Source of the DNA: Macrolepiota albuminosa
Taxonomy: Eukaryota > Basidiomycota > Agaricomycetes > Agaricales > Agaricaceae
Reading direction: 5' to 3'
DNA length: 64,000 bases
NCBI GenBank assembly: GCA_027475525.1
Contig: JAMWFC010000080.1
Span: 372,001 to 436,000, forward strand
Shown in pieces: positions 11,146-24,039 of the stretch (its first letter is position 1; each line of letters begins with the position of its first letter). Under the pieces are notes generated by a model. That model ran no database searches. It was not told where the DNA came from and saw only the letters and a list, made by a program, of their open reading frames with translations. The translations under genes and the position numbers were made by a program.

Positions 11146-11856
11146 TGTCAGGTTTCGCTGAGTCGGGGGCTTTCTGGGAAAGCAACGCCCTTACGAGATG
11201 GACTTGATCTATAGATACTCAGGTGTCTGGAACTCCAGGGCTAGGACTCTGGGATTCAAGACATGGACAGGGGTAATCCTGGGAGAGAGGACTTGATCTG
11301 AGGGTTTTGGGTTTTGGGTAGCTGAGGGTTGGATGGGGGTCGAGTCATGAACTGGGGGTTCTAAGACGAGACCAGGTTAACAAATTATAAGTCGCAAAGT
11401 GCATACCAAACTTAGAGCACGCGATTATTCAAGCATGCCAGTCAAAGCGTGCCAGTCAGTGTGTACCAGTCAAGCAGAGGGCACGCAACAGTTCAAGTTA
11501 ATATCAAGACTAGCGAATACAACGGAGGACTATGCTATAAGTACTACGGGGCTGGGTCTCGGGGTTCCAGAGTGTCTGAGATGGGTCCCAGGAGTTATTG
11601 AGTAGCGAGCAGGGACTGTATACTTGGATCACGCATGTGGGGCACGTGATCAATTGGCGTGGAGGGAGCTGTGATGCATGATGCGCGATGGCCAGAAGCA
11701 AGTCACGTGATCTGATCGTTGATTGGGGCTGGTAGCAGCTGATGGCAGCCCTTGATGCACATGATGGCGGGGCGCGTCCTGTGGGGTCAGAAGAAGGGTC
11801 CCGGATAGTGTTCCAGGGGTGTCCTGGGGCAGATCCGGAGGGGAGGGGTCATGACA
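11146..11856. mobile_element. Solo LTR (711 bp) of a Ty3-like element
   Basis: The unit starts TGTCAGG and ends CATGACA (TG...CA with inverted TGTCA/TGACA tips). It is flanked by CGTAC (11141-11145) and CGTAT (11857-11861), a 5-bp duplication with one C/T change. It holds no retroviral-type coding sequence, and no second LTR was seen. It landed on the last bases of element A's right TIR and so is the youngest layer at this site. Confidence 0.65.
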
Positions 11857-14007
11857 CGTATACTCTGTTCTTCTTTTCTCTTCTCCACCTCATAATGTTC
11901 AATCACTGATGAACAAATATCCTTTTCAATCTCCTTCTCTGCCATTTCATTTGCATACATCTTATTCTTGTTGACAGGGTTGAGTAATTCATCAATATCC
12001 ATTTAGTTTTTGTGCTGAAGGACTCCACGCTTCTCTAAATGAGATAATGCCATTTCAACTTCAATGTCTGCTGTGTTGATGGTATCTATTGGCTCCATAT
12101 TGAGAAGAGATGATATGGGAACAGATGGGGATAGAGAAGCAGGACCATTAGAAGTTGAATGAGGTAAAATATCAGTCTTTTTCTAGCAGTTCCGAATTGT
12201 AGTAGTGTCAACTTTTTTCCATGCAGTGTCTGCTGCTTGTAAGGCCTCAAGAATGTTGAGATCATAGATTTGAGCAGGAGGAATATCCCTGTCATACCAA
12301 TCAATGGCATGGTTGATAAAGTCAGCACGATAATGAGCCTTAAAGCAATGAATAATGCTGGCATCAGCTGGCTGGACATGAGCCGTCAGATTAGGTTTGA
12401 AGTTTTCAATGGTGATATTTGTAAGATCATTTAGAGGGATGTGAGTGCTGAAATTGTCCTGTAATAGAAGAATATGGCATTCCTTATGCCGTAATTTGAC
12501 ATCCCAATCATTCAACCATTTCTAATATAGAATTGTTGTCATCCAAGCCTTTGCATTGCTTTTTCAATAGAATCTGAGTTCAGCCCTACTCTTTTTCTGA
12601 AAAGCTCATAGATGTTCAGCCTTTCCAATGATTATTAGTGGAAACTTCTTTGTGCTTGTAGCATTTATCGTAAATGCCAAAGTCAGCCGCTTTTTGTTTC
12701 CTTTGACATCAGACTTCTGCGTTGTTGTAAGACCATGATTAGGTAGTATTCTATTTTTATGGTAAGCTTTTGTCAATTAAATTTACAAGACACTGATGCC
12801 CAGAACAACCTAGTTTCATCCATATTATAAATATCCTTTGGTTAAAATCCATATTTAGCAATCAATTCTTGAATACATTGACATTCAGCTTTGATATCTT
12901 GGGAATCTGCAGAACTAGCTTCTCCATGACACTTAAAACTTCTCAGACCACATCGAGTCTTGAACCGATCTAGCCATCCATTACTGCAGCTTATTCTCTC
13001 ATTAGTTGGAACCTCAGCAAGATCAGCAAATTGATTCCATTTTGCTCTGAGCATGTCTCCAGTAAGATCAATCCCATCATATAATGCTTTGTAAACCCAT
13101 AATTCCAGCATCTTGTTGACTTCAGGGTTTTCACTTAGCTTTTCTTGCTTTGCATTCACTGTTTGTCCTCTTTTCAAAGCTTTGGCATAGTGTTTCCAAA
13201 GCTCACCCTCCATTTTGAGCCAGTCCAAAATTTGTAGTTGTGTGAGCTTGAGGTTAGGATACTTTTTATTCCAGTAAGCTGCTGTCTTGCTTTGACTAGA
13301 CTTGATTTTGTGATGCCAATCTAAAATTTTGATCTTCTGTTTCAAGGTTGCATTTTCCTTTTTCGTGAAGACTTTCTTCTCCTGCTTCTCTGCATAGGGC
13401 TTGAGGTTGCGGTTCTCAGGTCCTGTCAAGGTGTCAATGTTTTAGCTCTGGAATCTTGATAATTACAGACTTACAGCACTTTCTTTTTAAATCAACTTTT
13501 ATTTCTGAGCCTTCTCTAAGTTTTTTGAGTTGCTCAACAATACTCTTCCATGAGTTTAATTGTGCCAACTCATTATTGTAGTCAGAAGCTTTTTCAAGCA
13601 ATTCTACGACTCTTTCTTTATCAACTAAGTTTCCATCATGATCCAGCCAGAGCTCATCAGAATCTGAAATCTTCTTCTTCTTCAAAATTTGTGCAAGAAT
13701 ATCTTGTTTGCATGGCTCTATTTCTGACCTGAGGTGCAAGATACCTGCTTTGACTATTGCAAGAGGATTCTTTGGCATCTTAGTGTTTGAGAAGGAAAGA
13801 ATTTTTCAAACATTGATATATTTTTCCGTTATAACACACTATTTTCAGGTAAATTATTGGTTATGACCCCTGATTGGACCCATCAATTATCGGGTATCGC
13901 AGGTCAATCAAATTTACCTGCAAACAAAGTCGGTGAACACTAAATATCTATCGGTTTGAAGGGGTTATTGGGTAGAAGAGTCATCAGTTATAAGAAGTTT
14001 GACTGTA

Positions 14008-14795
14008 GGCATATTAGGTACAGTGCACGTGGCCACTTCATCATCCACCCAGTTTAGAAGGAATTTTTTTTTTGATTTTTTCCTTCTTTTTTAGGACAGA
14101 AACCATGTAAAAAATGTCAATTTATGCAATATCAAAAATTTTCCCACACATTTCACTTTTTTGGGTAGTCAGATACAAATTTTTTCAGTGCCTGATAAAG
14201 GCAGAATTTGGAATTAGTGTAAATTTTGAGATTTAACAATCTACTTTTGTCATGTTCCTTGGAGCAGACGCACATGATCCCAGCTGCACATAATCCTCTG
14301 TACATGACCAGTTTAATATAGAAGGTCGTCCTAAAGTTGAGGAGTTGGTTAAAAAGACGTCATTTGCATTCCAAGTTCTCTCATATGTCTTTCTGTCAAA
14401 CTGACTGCTATAGTTACTTTACTGTTCCTTATATTGATTGTTTTGTTACATAGCAACAAATAATTTTTGTTGTGTTCTGTTCTGTAATGTTTTAAATTTT
14501 GAAACAAAAACATACTACTTGAGCATAAACTTATATCTGAAGGTAATGAGAACGAAAACATATAACTTTAATGAACAGGAATCCAGTGACAGTTCTGATG
14601 TTGAGGCCAATAATTTGGTATCTATAGTATATATATAGTCTACAAAAAGTAATATTCTGACAAATTATATAGGGTATAAAGTGCAGATTGAGATGCGAGA
14701 ATGCCGATATTATGCCAGACAAGCCATCTAAAATTTTGCACACCATAGCCTGGCACATTCAAAATAGGAAAACTAAAAAAGCATAAGCAACAGCA
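14008..14795. other. AT-rich spacer between the pogo element and a DDE remnant
   Basis: No coding pattern was recognised. The sequence has A/T runs and may include the 5' non-coding part of the DDE element that follows. I could not find that element's terminal repeats. Confidence 0.4.
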
Positions 14796-17700
14796 ATGCA
14801 ACCAAGTGTAGCCTCATTCTTTCAGAAAGTGATGCCCAAGGTAATACAACAGAAAATTCTTGATGCTCAGGAGGAATTAGAGGCAGAAGACTCTGATATC
14901 GAGGCAAGAAAATTTCTGTCAGCTCAGTGTCAATAGCTTAACAAATCTGGTATTTACAGATTCTGAGTGAACTTTCTCTACAGATGGAGGGTTCTTATGC
15001 AAGTGTCATGAATGTAACAGCACTGCTGGTGCTGGAAACTGTTTTCAACAAGAAAAGCAAAAAAGAAATGTGTCATACTATTTATTTGTCACATTTTTGC
15101 CTTGAAAAAAGGCATTTTTCATTGTCTCTAACCTTTTTTCCTTACAAATATATGCCTCAAAAATAGCATAACACATTTCTTTTCCACTTTTTCAAAGAAA
15201 AAAGTCTTAGGCTGCCAGCAATGCAGCTAACAAGTCCATTGGTATGGATGTAGATATTGTGCCCATAGGTTTGATCAATGAGGCAAACTCAAAAATTAAA
15301 CTTCAGAAGCTGATCATTGCTGATAAACGTGTTTTTTTATAGACTATCAGAGTTGACAAATTTGCTGCAGGCGGCCTACTGCCACCATCTCTCACTGAGG
15401 AAGAGTCTGTCAACACAGACACTACAAATGGCATCCTGATCAGCACCACTAAATTAGATAATCCAAGCGTAATTTATTTGAAGCTCAAGCATCTCATCAA
15501 GGCTAAAAAGAAGGAATTCAAGAATAAGAAGATTCTCATTACTGACCAGTCTGCTACCAATATGCTTATAGAACTTGAGGGTCTTCATCAATATAACAAT
15601 CTTTGTTTCAAGCTTTCAAAAGATGTCAAGAGCTATTAAGAACAACTTAAATCATGCTCTCAAAATGCACAACACTGAGTGGGTCTACAAATATCAAAGA
15701 TACATCCTATTATAGATGCAAGCAAGTCTGTGGCAGCACGGTGTGGCTGAAAACTATATTTTGCAAAGAAACTTTGCACTATGAGTAACCATTTGCTTTG
15801 AACAGGTGAGCTTCTTAAAAAGCAACAAGGTAAGGGAGCTTATCATGATTCATTACTTAACTTCCTAAAGGTCTTATCTGCACTTCAAATCTGGGTAAAA
15901 GGTGTGCTTTCTTATGAGAAAGGTGGATTTAATAGACAAGTAAGTCATTATTTATTTCCTATATTTCACATCTTGACACTTTGATACTTACAGATGTGCC
16001 TCACTAAGTTGCGCAGATATGTAAACAATTTTTTATTGCTGGAACTAGGGATTGAGAAGACAATCAGTGAATCCACTGCTCTTTTCTGGCTCAAGAAACT
16101 TGGTTTTTCCACTATCCCAAGTTCAAAAGGGTGTGTATGTTGATGGGCATGAGCATGAGGATATTGTCACAGCCCGGAAGAAATTTATTAATTATATGTA
16201 TGCATCAGTACTTCTGTCAGTGAAATTTCTTACAACTTACTTTTATAAATGCTGATTGTCTTCAGTTTCTACTATATGTATGAGGGACCTGAATGCATTG
16301 AGGTTCCACTGAATCTATTAGAAGATGAAAAAATTCATTATCCAATCTATCATGATGAAACATGTCTACATGCAGACGATCTAAATAATTATATCTAGAT
16401 GAAGGAGGAAGAGCAACCACTCAGAAGTAAGAATTGTGGTTGCATTGTACATGTTTTCAATTTTATTATCAAACACTGTGAAAGGCTTTGCCTTACACCA
16501 TTTGAAATTGAACAAGAAATAGAACTTCTACAATGCCTATTACCACTAACTCTCTTTGCATTAAATTCAAATCTGATCCTGTTCTCATTCAGCCTACAAA
16601 GCCAAAAAAAAAAACACTCAAAAGGCAATGACTCAAAGTCATTCTTTTGCTAAATATAATGAAAAATGGACATCACCACCATCTTCCACTCCATTTTCAT
16701 GCTATTGTATTAAAACCTTTGATGCTTGTTGTATTATTTATCCTGGTGCCAACTACAATTCTTTGTGGAATATGCCTCAATTAATTGCTCAGGTAAGATG
16801 TCCTGTGAAACACTTGATTCAAAACTTAATTTTTTTTTAAGACAAAAGATGCTATTTAAAATCTTCAAAGCCAAATATTCCAATGGCATTGCCATATTCA
16901 TCTTTGACTGTTCCTCTGCTCATAAAGCATATTCTTCAGATGTGCTTCTAGCACACAAGATGAATTGTGGGCCTGGTGGAAAGCAGCCTATTATGCATAA
17001 TACATATATCTCATTTACAGATAAATATCAGTCAATGGTTTTCCCTTCTAATTACAAAGAAATTGATAAAAAAGGGAATTTTCTTGCTGGTAAGCTGAAG
17101 GATATAGAACAGGTACTTTGTAAATATGGTCTGCTTTTAGCACTTGAAAGAAAGCATGGTAGAGGGTTAGTTGCAATTTGTGCAACATGTAAATTGTCTT
17201 AGGGCTGCTCATGAGGCAGCTGTTTGGGCAGCAAAGGCAAAGGAAGATGAAATCTAAGGTGTGAGTACTCCAAAACTTGAGATGCGAAGTATCTCCAAGA
17301 TAGATGCTCAGGATGTGAGCAGATCTAGAGACTGTTGCATATAACATGTGCTTTTATTGGAAGAAGATTTCTGCAAAGAAAAGCCACTGCTTCAACTTAT
17401 CATTGAGCATGCTAGACATAAATGCCTTTTTCTTCCTAAATTTCATTGTGAGCTTAATTCTATCAAAATAGTATGGAGACAAGCAAAGCAATGTAAGTGC
17501 TGATTATTTAAATTTTTTTTCAAGATCTCTTTTATTTTTTCTTTTCACTTATATCAATTTTTACTCCTCAGATTTCCGAGAACTTGTCAATGGAACCTTT
17601 CAAACAGCCAAAAAAATTGATACCAGAGTGCTTGAATGCAGTTACAGTACAAAATATCCAAAAATACTTCTGTCATGGCTGAAGATGTATGGATATATAT

Positions 17701-17826
17701 TGGTATGTGTTATATATAGGCTAGCATACTTTTTTATTACATATGTATTAATGTCTGTTTTGCATAGACGTAGACTAAATATCAAGCAAGCAGCCTATGC
17801 AGTAAAGAAATATACATCTCATTGAC
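14796..17826 (+). pseudogene. IS630/Tc1-like DDE transposase of an Agaricomycete family (decayed)
   Basis: The gene starts MQPSVASFFQKVMPKV. Pieces in order: GELLKKQQGKGAYHDSLL, CLTKLRRYVNNF, STALFWLKKLGFS, KGVYVDGHEHEDIVTARKKF, YPIYHDETCLHADDLNNYI (first Asp), GIAIFIFDCSSAHKAYSSD (second Asp), MNCGPGGKQPIMHNTYIS, LFLPKFHCELNSIKIVW (Glu) and KQAAYAVKKYTSH. This is a recurrent transposase family of mushrooms whose catalytic triad is HDE-, FDxSSAH and FHCELNP. The third motif keeps Glu, but P is S. Stops (for example after DLNNYI, where Trp is expected) and frameshifts show it is dead. Introns are inferred but not all can be placed. Confidence 0.78.
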
Positions 17827-18019
17827 GCATACCAGGGAATATTATGATAGACATTAATATTATTAACTGTGCTTGATGAAGATTTAACAAAGATGGGTGT
17901 CTTTTAAAGCTTGATGTAAAGGAAATTACTATATATGTAACTCTAATGATTATGTAATAGAGTTTGTTTCACTTTTCTATACCATCTGCTCGCAGCTAGT
18001 CTCCAGTACATTTGATCAA

Positions 18020-20573
18020 ACACAAACATATTTTACAACAGCTATGCTAGATGACTTCTGTCTGATGAATCTAGAGTGCAAAGCATCTGCCTACTAGTAC
18101 TGGCAGAAAATTGCAAGAATAACTTTCCCAATTGCATCTTCTGGTGAGGTGGATAACCTTTACCGTGAGCTACGACAAATTTCTTGTTCATGACGGTGGC
18201 TGAAGAAGTTGAAGTGGGCAGGCTTTGGCTATGATAAATTGAGACATCCCATGGCACTAGACCATGGTGAACTTGCAATATTCTGTCCAACTTGTCCCCA
18301 ACTAGGAGTCAATCTTCCATCCAACTGGGAAGAAGATTCTGTCTGATGGAAGTTCAATCGTTCTTTAATGATGGACGGCAACTTCAAGACAGATCATATC
18401 CAACATTCTAATTCTGCTCATGATGTATAGCATTCAAAAGGTGGTGGTATGATGGCCAGGAGGGATGAGCTCACCTACTATCTCAAGCACGCAAAGGAAC
18501 AGCCAACAGTGAGTGACATTCTTTAACTCTACCTGTCTGCTGTCCGCTCATTAATTCAATCCTGTCTATTGGCCATCTGCTGGACCTCTGTTTGTCTAGG
18601 GAGCTGCTTGTGAAAACATATTCAAAGCTATTGAAAAGGCCCTGATGATGAACAAGTCATGTGACATTACTAGTATTGTTGCAACGGCATGTATAGGGCA
18701 CGGCTGCTTTGCTCCTAATAGTGTAACAAACTTGACCTATGGTGAAGGCCAGATTTATACAGACTTTTCCATCATACAGGCAGTTAAGACGACCAACATG
18801 GATAGAATTCAGCATCTCCTACTGGTATATGACATAGCATGCCAGTGGTGTGTCAAATTTTCTGAACGGCTTGCTGAGGCCGGAGAAGTCCTGCCAGATA
18901 ATCTACTTGTAGACTTTGCAATAGGACTTCTTTATGTCCATAGACATAAGGAGGATTGTTTTTTCTGCTTTGCCCCGTCCTTCATTCCTAGAGCTAGTCA
19001 TTTGGCTGGGGAGATAATTGAAAGTCTCTGGTCTACACTAAAAGAAGTCTCACAGATGGTCTGTACAGCTACCTTGGCACATTGGGCAGAAATCCTTGAT
19101 GATTATATGTGTGACTCAAACTGGAAGAAGCTGCTTGACATAGTTCTATTCCTATGTTGAAAGTACAGGACTGCCGTTGAGATGAGAGATGCAGCCATTC
19201 AATATTTCACCGAGTGATCCGTCAGAATATCAACAGATTTACTAACAAGCTGGAAAGCCAGAATAGCTAAGGCAGAAAGGCTTAGAGAGGAAGAAAACCG
19301 TAAAGCAATAGATATTCTCAAAGCTTATACAATGACCTTCAATAGTGCAAGTAAAGACCGAATGGCAGCAGACAGTGGAAACCACTCAATGGATGTTGCA
19401 GCGACAGATATTCATTCCTTCTGAATTCAACTTGCCCTTGATATTGAAGAGCAGCAGTAAGGTGTATTGCTGATGGCCCAACCTATTTTACTAATTGGAA
19501 GCTCAGAATTGCAATTCAGGACCAGGTTTGCTGTTTGAATTGGCATGCAAGCAATAATGATTGGCAAAAGGTCAAGGCAAAAAGAGAACTATTAAGGGTT
19601 CGACTCAATGTCCTTGCTGCTTCTCAGGACAGGAGCAGGTTTATTGCTAGTAGAAGGTGGACTGCCCTCCTGGAACCAGATGAAGTTTCTGGAGCCTTTG
19701 ACAATAATGAAATGGTGGAAGATAGACAACTAGCAGATCCACTGGTACCACCGGCAGATAACCTTGGACCAACAGATGTAGTTGTTCCAGAAGATTTTGA
19801 AATCTCCTTCTCATCTATGATCATGGGTAATGTCTCACCATTAACAATGATAAAGCACAATCTGCACTTGATTCAAATTGAAAGGCTCCTGCAAGCCCTT
19901 TGGGAATTCATTGCAAAGAAATCATTCCTATATTCTCACATCATCTGGGTTGCCCCAAGCAAGAATATAAAAACTCAAGCTCGTGCATCTCTTCAAAGAA
20001 TCCAGGCCTCAATCCTGGTGAAGGCTCATGCCTATGCACAATGCTGCAATGCTCTGCTGTGACTAGAATTGGATCCTAGCATTCAGAGAAAGTATCCAGT
20101 TCTACAGAAAGCAGATTTGAATGCAAGCACAGCTATATAAGATCCCAACATTCCTGGTTCATCAAGGATCAAGGTATCTTGGATATGGCACTCTAATTCT
20201 GATGCAGAAAATGAATCTGCAACTATTTCTGAATGTGAGTCCTCTTGTTAACATTTCCGTTATTATTACATTTATTTGTGAACATATCTCTTCAGTTAAT
20301 CATGTTCATTATTTACATGCTAGAGCACAACACAACAAATGGACAGAGGAATGTCAGCTTGTCACGAGTGAAATGGAGTGGACAGTTCAGTATTTCTTCA
20401 ACCAGGCAGATATTTGGTCGAAGTATGGTATGTCAGTGAAGAAAAGAGGTTTCCAGTCATATGCCCACAAAAAGGTGGCCATGTGGCAAAAATTGGCCTC
20501 AATGGCAATTGATAAATTTAGGCAGGTGCTTCCTGATTTTATTCCTCCCCAAACTGCAAGAGATCCGCTATGA
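18020..20573 (+). pseudogene. KDZ (Kyakuja-Dileera-Zisupton) transposase, 5'-truncated and decayed
   Basis: The frame begins inside the family at MLDDFCLMNLECKAS. It continues through WLKKLKWAGFGYDK, HGELAIFCPTCPQLGVNLP, LMMDGNFKTDH, VYDIACQWCVKFSERL, FAIGLLYVHRHKEDCFF, SFIPRASHLAGEIIESLWS, ATLAHWAEILDDYMCDSNWK and, after a gap, EMEWTVQYFFNQADIWSKYG. These are KDZ signatures. The DGNFK, YDIxCQ and GE-x-x-E segments are where the RNase H-fold acidic residues are expected. The Cys-cluster (CxC) domains usual at the N-terminus are absent, so the 5' part is missing. Several stops and frame changes are present. Terminal repeats were not identified. Confidence 0.82.
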
Positions 20574-20796
20574 AAATAGTGGATGCAGAGACGGATTGAT
20601 ATGACAGATGCAGAGACGGATTGATGTGACAAATGCAGAGATAGATTGAACTAATGGATGCAGCTTGCTGCAATCAGCAAATGATCAGAATGGATTTGTG
20701 ACAGTCACATGCAATGGAATTGTTGAAAATCACTTTTGTTTACAAGACACAAAAATCTGATACATAGCAGTATCTACTTCTACAAGCAAGAGTGCA

Positions 20797-22470
20797 ATGA
20801 CATCTATCTCTATACCATACAATGTCATGTTCCAAGCCACTGTACTAGAAAATTTGCAAGAGGTTGTTGACTACATCAAGTCACGTCTCATTGCAGCACT
20901 TTTTATATTTGGCAATCTTGCACCAAATCTTGAAGCAGAAGAGGCATGGATTATCCAGCATCTAGACAAGGAGTTGGTAAGATAACTTCAAAATGTGTAA
21001 ATATATTAGGATCTGACTGTGTGCCATAGAACTTTGTATTGTCATATCTGGGGGCTGCATCACTGAATAATGTGGTCTGCAATGTCCCAGACATTATCAA
21101 AAGCATGAGCCAATTTTTCCCTCTCCAAAATCAGCAAACTTTGCCCACAGAGATCCTGGAGTTTGTTGATGGCCATCAAGGTCTTATCAGGAATCTGTAT
21201 GGCTGTAATTGGTGGAACCATATTGGCCGAGAGGATGTTCAGGTCTTAAGCAATGAAACGCTAGAGCATTGCCTTCTCGTACATCAGCAAGGCTTCCACT
21301 CTCTTGAAAGCTTCTTGGCATGCAATCGCCAGCTGCCCATGACATTGCCATCCGATGGATTGGTGTCTGTCCTAGCACCAGACAATTTGCTCTATGTGTT
21401 TGCAGGTAGCAGATCTGTCAAGGGCCACTAGCAGACACTTCTAGCCCTAGACAAGTGGCGGTCACTGGATAAGACAGAACATGTCCCAATGGCCATCAAT
21501 ATAATCTGCCTGTTTGCTGACAGCAAGTCCATTGCTGCTTCTATTGTCAGTTCTGTTGCCAGGTCCATGAATCCTGCTCAGATGGGCCAATTGACAGGCA
21601 TTGAGTCCCATACCAACAGTATTGATGGTGAGCAGCCTGATCCTCAAGACTGCCTCTTCATGGCCCATCTTACTACTCTTCCTGATGTCAACTCTCCCCA
21701 ATAGCCATCCTTGATGTATATTGAATCCTCGAACGCACAACATCCATTCCACCACCTCTACAGTTAGAGTAAACCTGGACTGGTGTATGGCCCTACAATG
21801 GAAAACTCTTGTGTTGTGGTTCAACCAGCATCTCAACTTCCTTCTGCCCCAGCAGCTCATATCCGCTGGACATTCATGGAGCTGGGGAAAACTGACAATG
21901 ACCAGGTGGATATCCTTAATCCATTCATTAGTGATCCTGACTTAGAGGGTATCTCTTTTTTGTTCATTGTAGCAGATGATGAGATGGAAGACAAATATTT
22001 GCCACCTTTGTTCATTCCTGCAGAAGAGGAGACAGAAGACAAATTTTTGCCATCTTTGTTCATTCCTGTGGAAGAGGAGACATAAGACAAATCTTTGCCA
22101 CCTTTGTTCATTCCTGCGGAAAAGGAGATAAAAGATAGATCTTTGCCACCTTTGTTCATTCCTGCGGAAGAGAAGATGGAAGAGGATTCTTTGCCCTCCT
22201 TTGTTTATTCCTGCAGAAAAGGAGACTGAAGACAATGATTTGCCCCCTTTGTTCATTTCTGTAGAAGAGGAGATCGATGACAATTCTTTGCCACCTCTAT
22301 TCATTGTTGGTGAAGGAGCAGAAGGACTAATAGTGATGGAGACCATGGCGGCTGATGATGACGGACAAATGGAAGTCTGGAGCGGCGGACGTATAGTGAC
22401 CAATGACAAAGAAAATCTTCCACTGCTTTTTGATGTAACAGCTCTTCAAATCCAGTCTTCCCCCTTTTAA
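20797..22470 (+). pseudogene. Unrecognised gene next to the KDZ transposase, with 16-residue coding repeats
   Basis: The reading starts at ATG 20797, has one clean 53-nt GT-AG intron (20977-21029, phase 0), and stays in one frame to about 22195. TAG stops at 21429 and 21702 and about two more interrupt it. A frameshift near 22195 leads into a second frame that ends at 22470. I do not recognise the protein. Segments include YIKSRLIAALFIFGNL, LPTEILEFVDGHQGLIRNL, NWWNHIGREDVQVLSNE and VARSMNPAQMGQLTG. Its C-terminal part is acidic and repetitive (PLFIPAEEETEDK units). Its position directly after the KDZ gene on the same strand suggests it is a second gene of that element. This is inference only. 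Confidence 0.5.
21954..22310 (+). repeat. 48-bp coding tandem repeat, about seven copies
   Basis: Units start near 21954, 22002, 22050, 22098, 22146, 22194, 22243 and 22291. Each begins CCACCTTTGTTCATTCC or similar and encodes PPLFIPAEEETEDKFL-like 16-mers. The register changes by one base after the fifth full unit, so the last copies are read in another frame. Confidence 0.85.
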
Positions 22471-23278
22471 CAATCTCCTTCTCCAACCCTACCTACTGGT
22501 AACAATGTCTGGGAGTGGGAGGAATATGAGACACGTATGACTTGACATGAGGATTAAAGAAGATTTAACGAATTGTATCAACAATATGAGTATAATTTGG
22601 CACTGGTAATTATAGTTAATTTATTTCAACAGAACAAGAATTTCACACTAGAGCAAAACATGGTTGATGTAGGCCAATTGGCCCTTTCAATCAAGCTGGT
22701 CATACTGATGATGTGTCTGTTGATATGTCAGAGTCACCCTTACCATCTTCATCATCAGGCCTGATAGCAAACTATGAAGACATTACACTTCCCAGACCTC
22801 AGGGGCCATATACACTGGATAACTTTGCATTTTTGACAGCAGACTACCTGCTTGATGAGGATTTGTTCTATTCAGACGCATTACATAAATCTAATAAAGA
22901 GGAGGAATACACATCAGACGAGTAATTTAATCCTTAGTTACTATAATTCTTGGCTTTTCCATTGGTTATTTTTTGTCAAGATGAACTGTCCCATTATGCC
23001 GCTGATAAATCTATTATGAATCCATTTGATCTGTTACCTCCAGTTGTGCACTAGAAGGAACATAAACTGACAATATTCTGCTAGACCACAGGACATTCTG
23101 TGAATTATACATAAATATCACTCTAGTATTGTGTACTAAGCTACAGCACTTTACTACAGACATTTCAATTAGTTTGGACAGGACTTAGGTCCACTAAAAT
23201 TAACTGTCTCATTGTTTTGTTCCATTATGCCACTCTCATGAATGCAAAAAACCACACATTATTCAACGATTACACAAG
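22471..23278. other. Decayed sequence after the KDZ-neighbour gene
   Basis: A short acidic open frame (22713-22925, plus, rich in D/E/S) is the only notable reading. It could be a last exon of the KDZ-linked gene, but I found no splice sites to join it. A degraded SINE-like unit lies around 23040-23100. Confidence 0.3.
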
Positions 23279-24005
23279 GGGGACTCGAACTCTTGAATGG
23301 TGCAGTAGAAAGAATATAAACTGACAATATTTTGCTAGACCACAGGACGTTGTAAAAAATTACAACCTTACTTTGTTTATCATACTGTGTAGTAAATAAC
23401 AATTAGTAAAATGAAGTTATGTCATGTCTAATGATGTGCACTAGCGGGATTTGAACTCAGCTCTTGTGCATAATATGAAATATCAATGTATCAATATTCC
23501 ATTGAACCACAGGTCCTTATTAAAAATCAGTACAGTGTATATGTAGTGCAAAAATCAGTAAATAACAATTAGTAAAGCAAAGTTGAGTCATGTCTAATGT
23601 GCACTAGCGGGATTCGAATTCACCTCTTGTGCATAATATGAAATATTAATATATCAATATTCCATTGGACCACAGGTCCTTACCAAAAATCAGTACAGTT
23701 TACATGTAGTGCAAAAATGCAGCAGTATAAAAAGACACCATTATACGTCATTATGGTGGACTAGGAGAGTCTGGACTAGGGGAGTCAAACCTGCCACTCC
23801 ACACAATACTAAAAATTGAGTGGGTCAGATCAACTACCACAGACACTTACTACAGGTCAGTACGATGTACATGTAGAGCAAAAATGCACCTATATAAAAA
23901 CACACCATTAGTTCCCGTTAAGGTGGAGTAGGGGGAGTAGAACCCACTGCTGTACACAATATTAAATATCAATAAACAAATATTCTACTGAACCACTGGG
24001 ACTGG
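23279..24005 (-). repeat. Cluster of tRNA-derived SINE-like units
   Basis: Minus-strand units at about 23350-23279, 23519-23436, 23682-23600 and 24005-23925 each combine an A-box-like start (CTGTGGTTCAATGGAATATT) with a B-box-like end about 50 nt on (GAGTTCAAATCCCGCTAG, GAATTCGAATCCCGCTAG, GAGTTCGAGTCCCCC). The second and third units lie in a 165-bp direct repeat. Stems do not pair well enough for real tRNAs. A further degraded unit is near 23800. Pol III-type promoters are likely, and the source tRNA is not identifiable. Confidence 0.6.
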
Positions 24006-24039
24006 TTGCACCGCTGACATTAGCTGGCTCACATGCCGA

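Larger units (their letters stand above)
4690..13778 (-). pseudogene. pogo/Tigger transposase (CENP-B-like HTH plus DDE), split by element A
   Basis: Minus-strand pieces lie at 13778-13434, 13429-12842, 12841-12516 (broken), 12515-12183, 12379-12086, 12002-11857 and, beyond the insertion, 4918-4690. The second piece has the CENP-B/Tc5 DNA-binding part (ISCSNGWLDRFKTRCGL). The DDE core shows NMDETRLFWA (first Asp), LLLQDNFSTH (second) and HVQPADASIIHCFK (third). The last piece is the pogo C-terminal tail (EALDAASTILKYV, TLNEYFSRKLE). Frameshifts and stops break the DDE core. Without the nested insertion the two sides meet in frame (EEQS then GNIRNNE), so element A entered a coding exon. Function when alive: cut-and-paste transposition at TA. 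Confidence 0.85.
4538..14005 (-). mobile_element. pogo/Tigger-type DNA transposon, carrying nested insertions
   Basis: The two ends are inverted copies over about 25 bp: CAGTCGAACTTCTTATAACC on the left and CAGTCAAACTTCTTATAACT on the reverse of the right. This is the CAGTC-AAC-T-TATAAC pattern of pogo-family ends. A TA dinucleotide flanks each end (4536-4537 and 14006-14007), the expected target duplication. Subterminal copies of GGGGTTATCGGGTA lie near 4596 and, as GGGGTTATTGGGTA, near 13960. The element's own DNA is about 2.5 kb. The rest of the span is element A plus a solo LTR. Confidence 0.88.

Noticed and set aside
22002..22310. CRISPR-like array
   Set aside because: The repeats abut without spacers and encode a protein motif. 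The host is a fungus.
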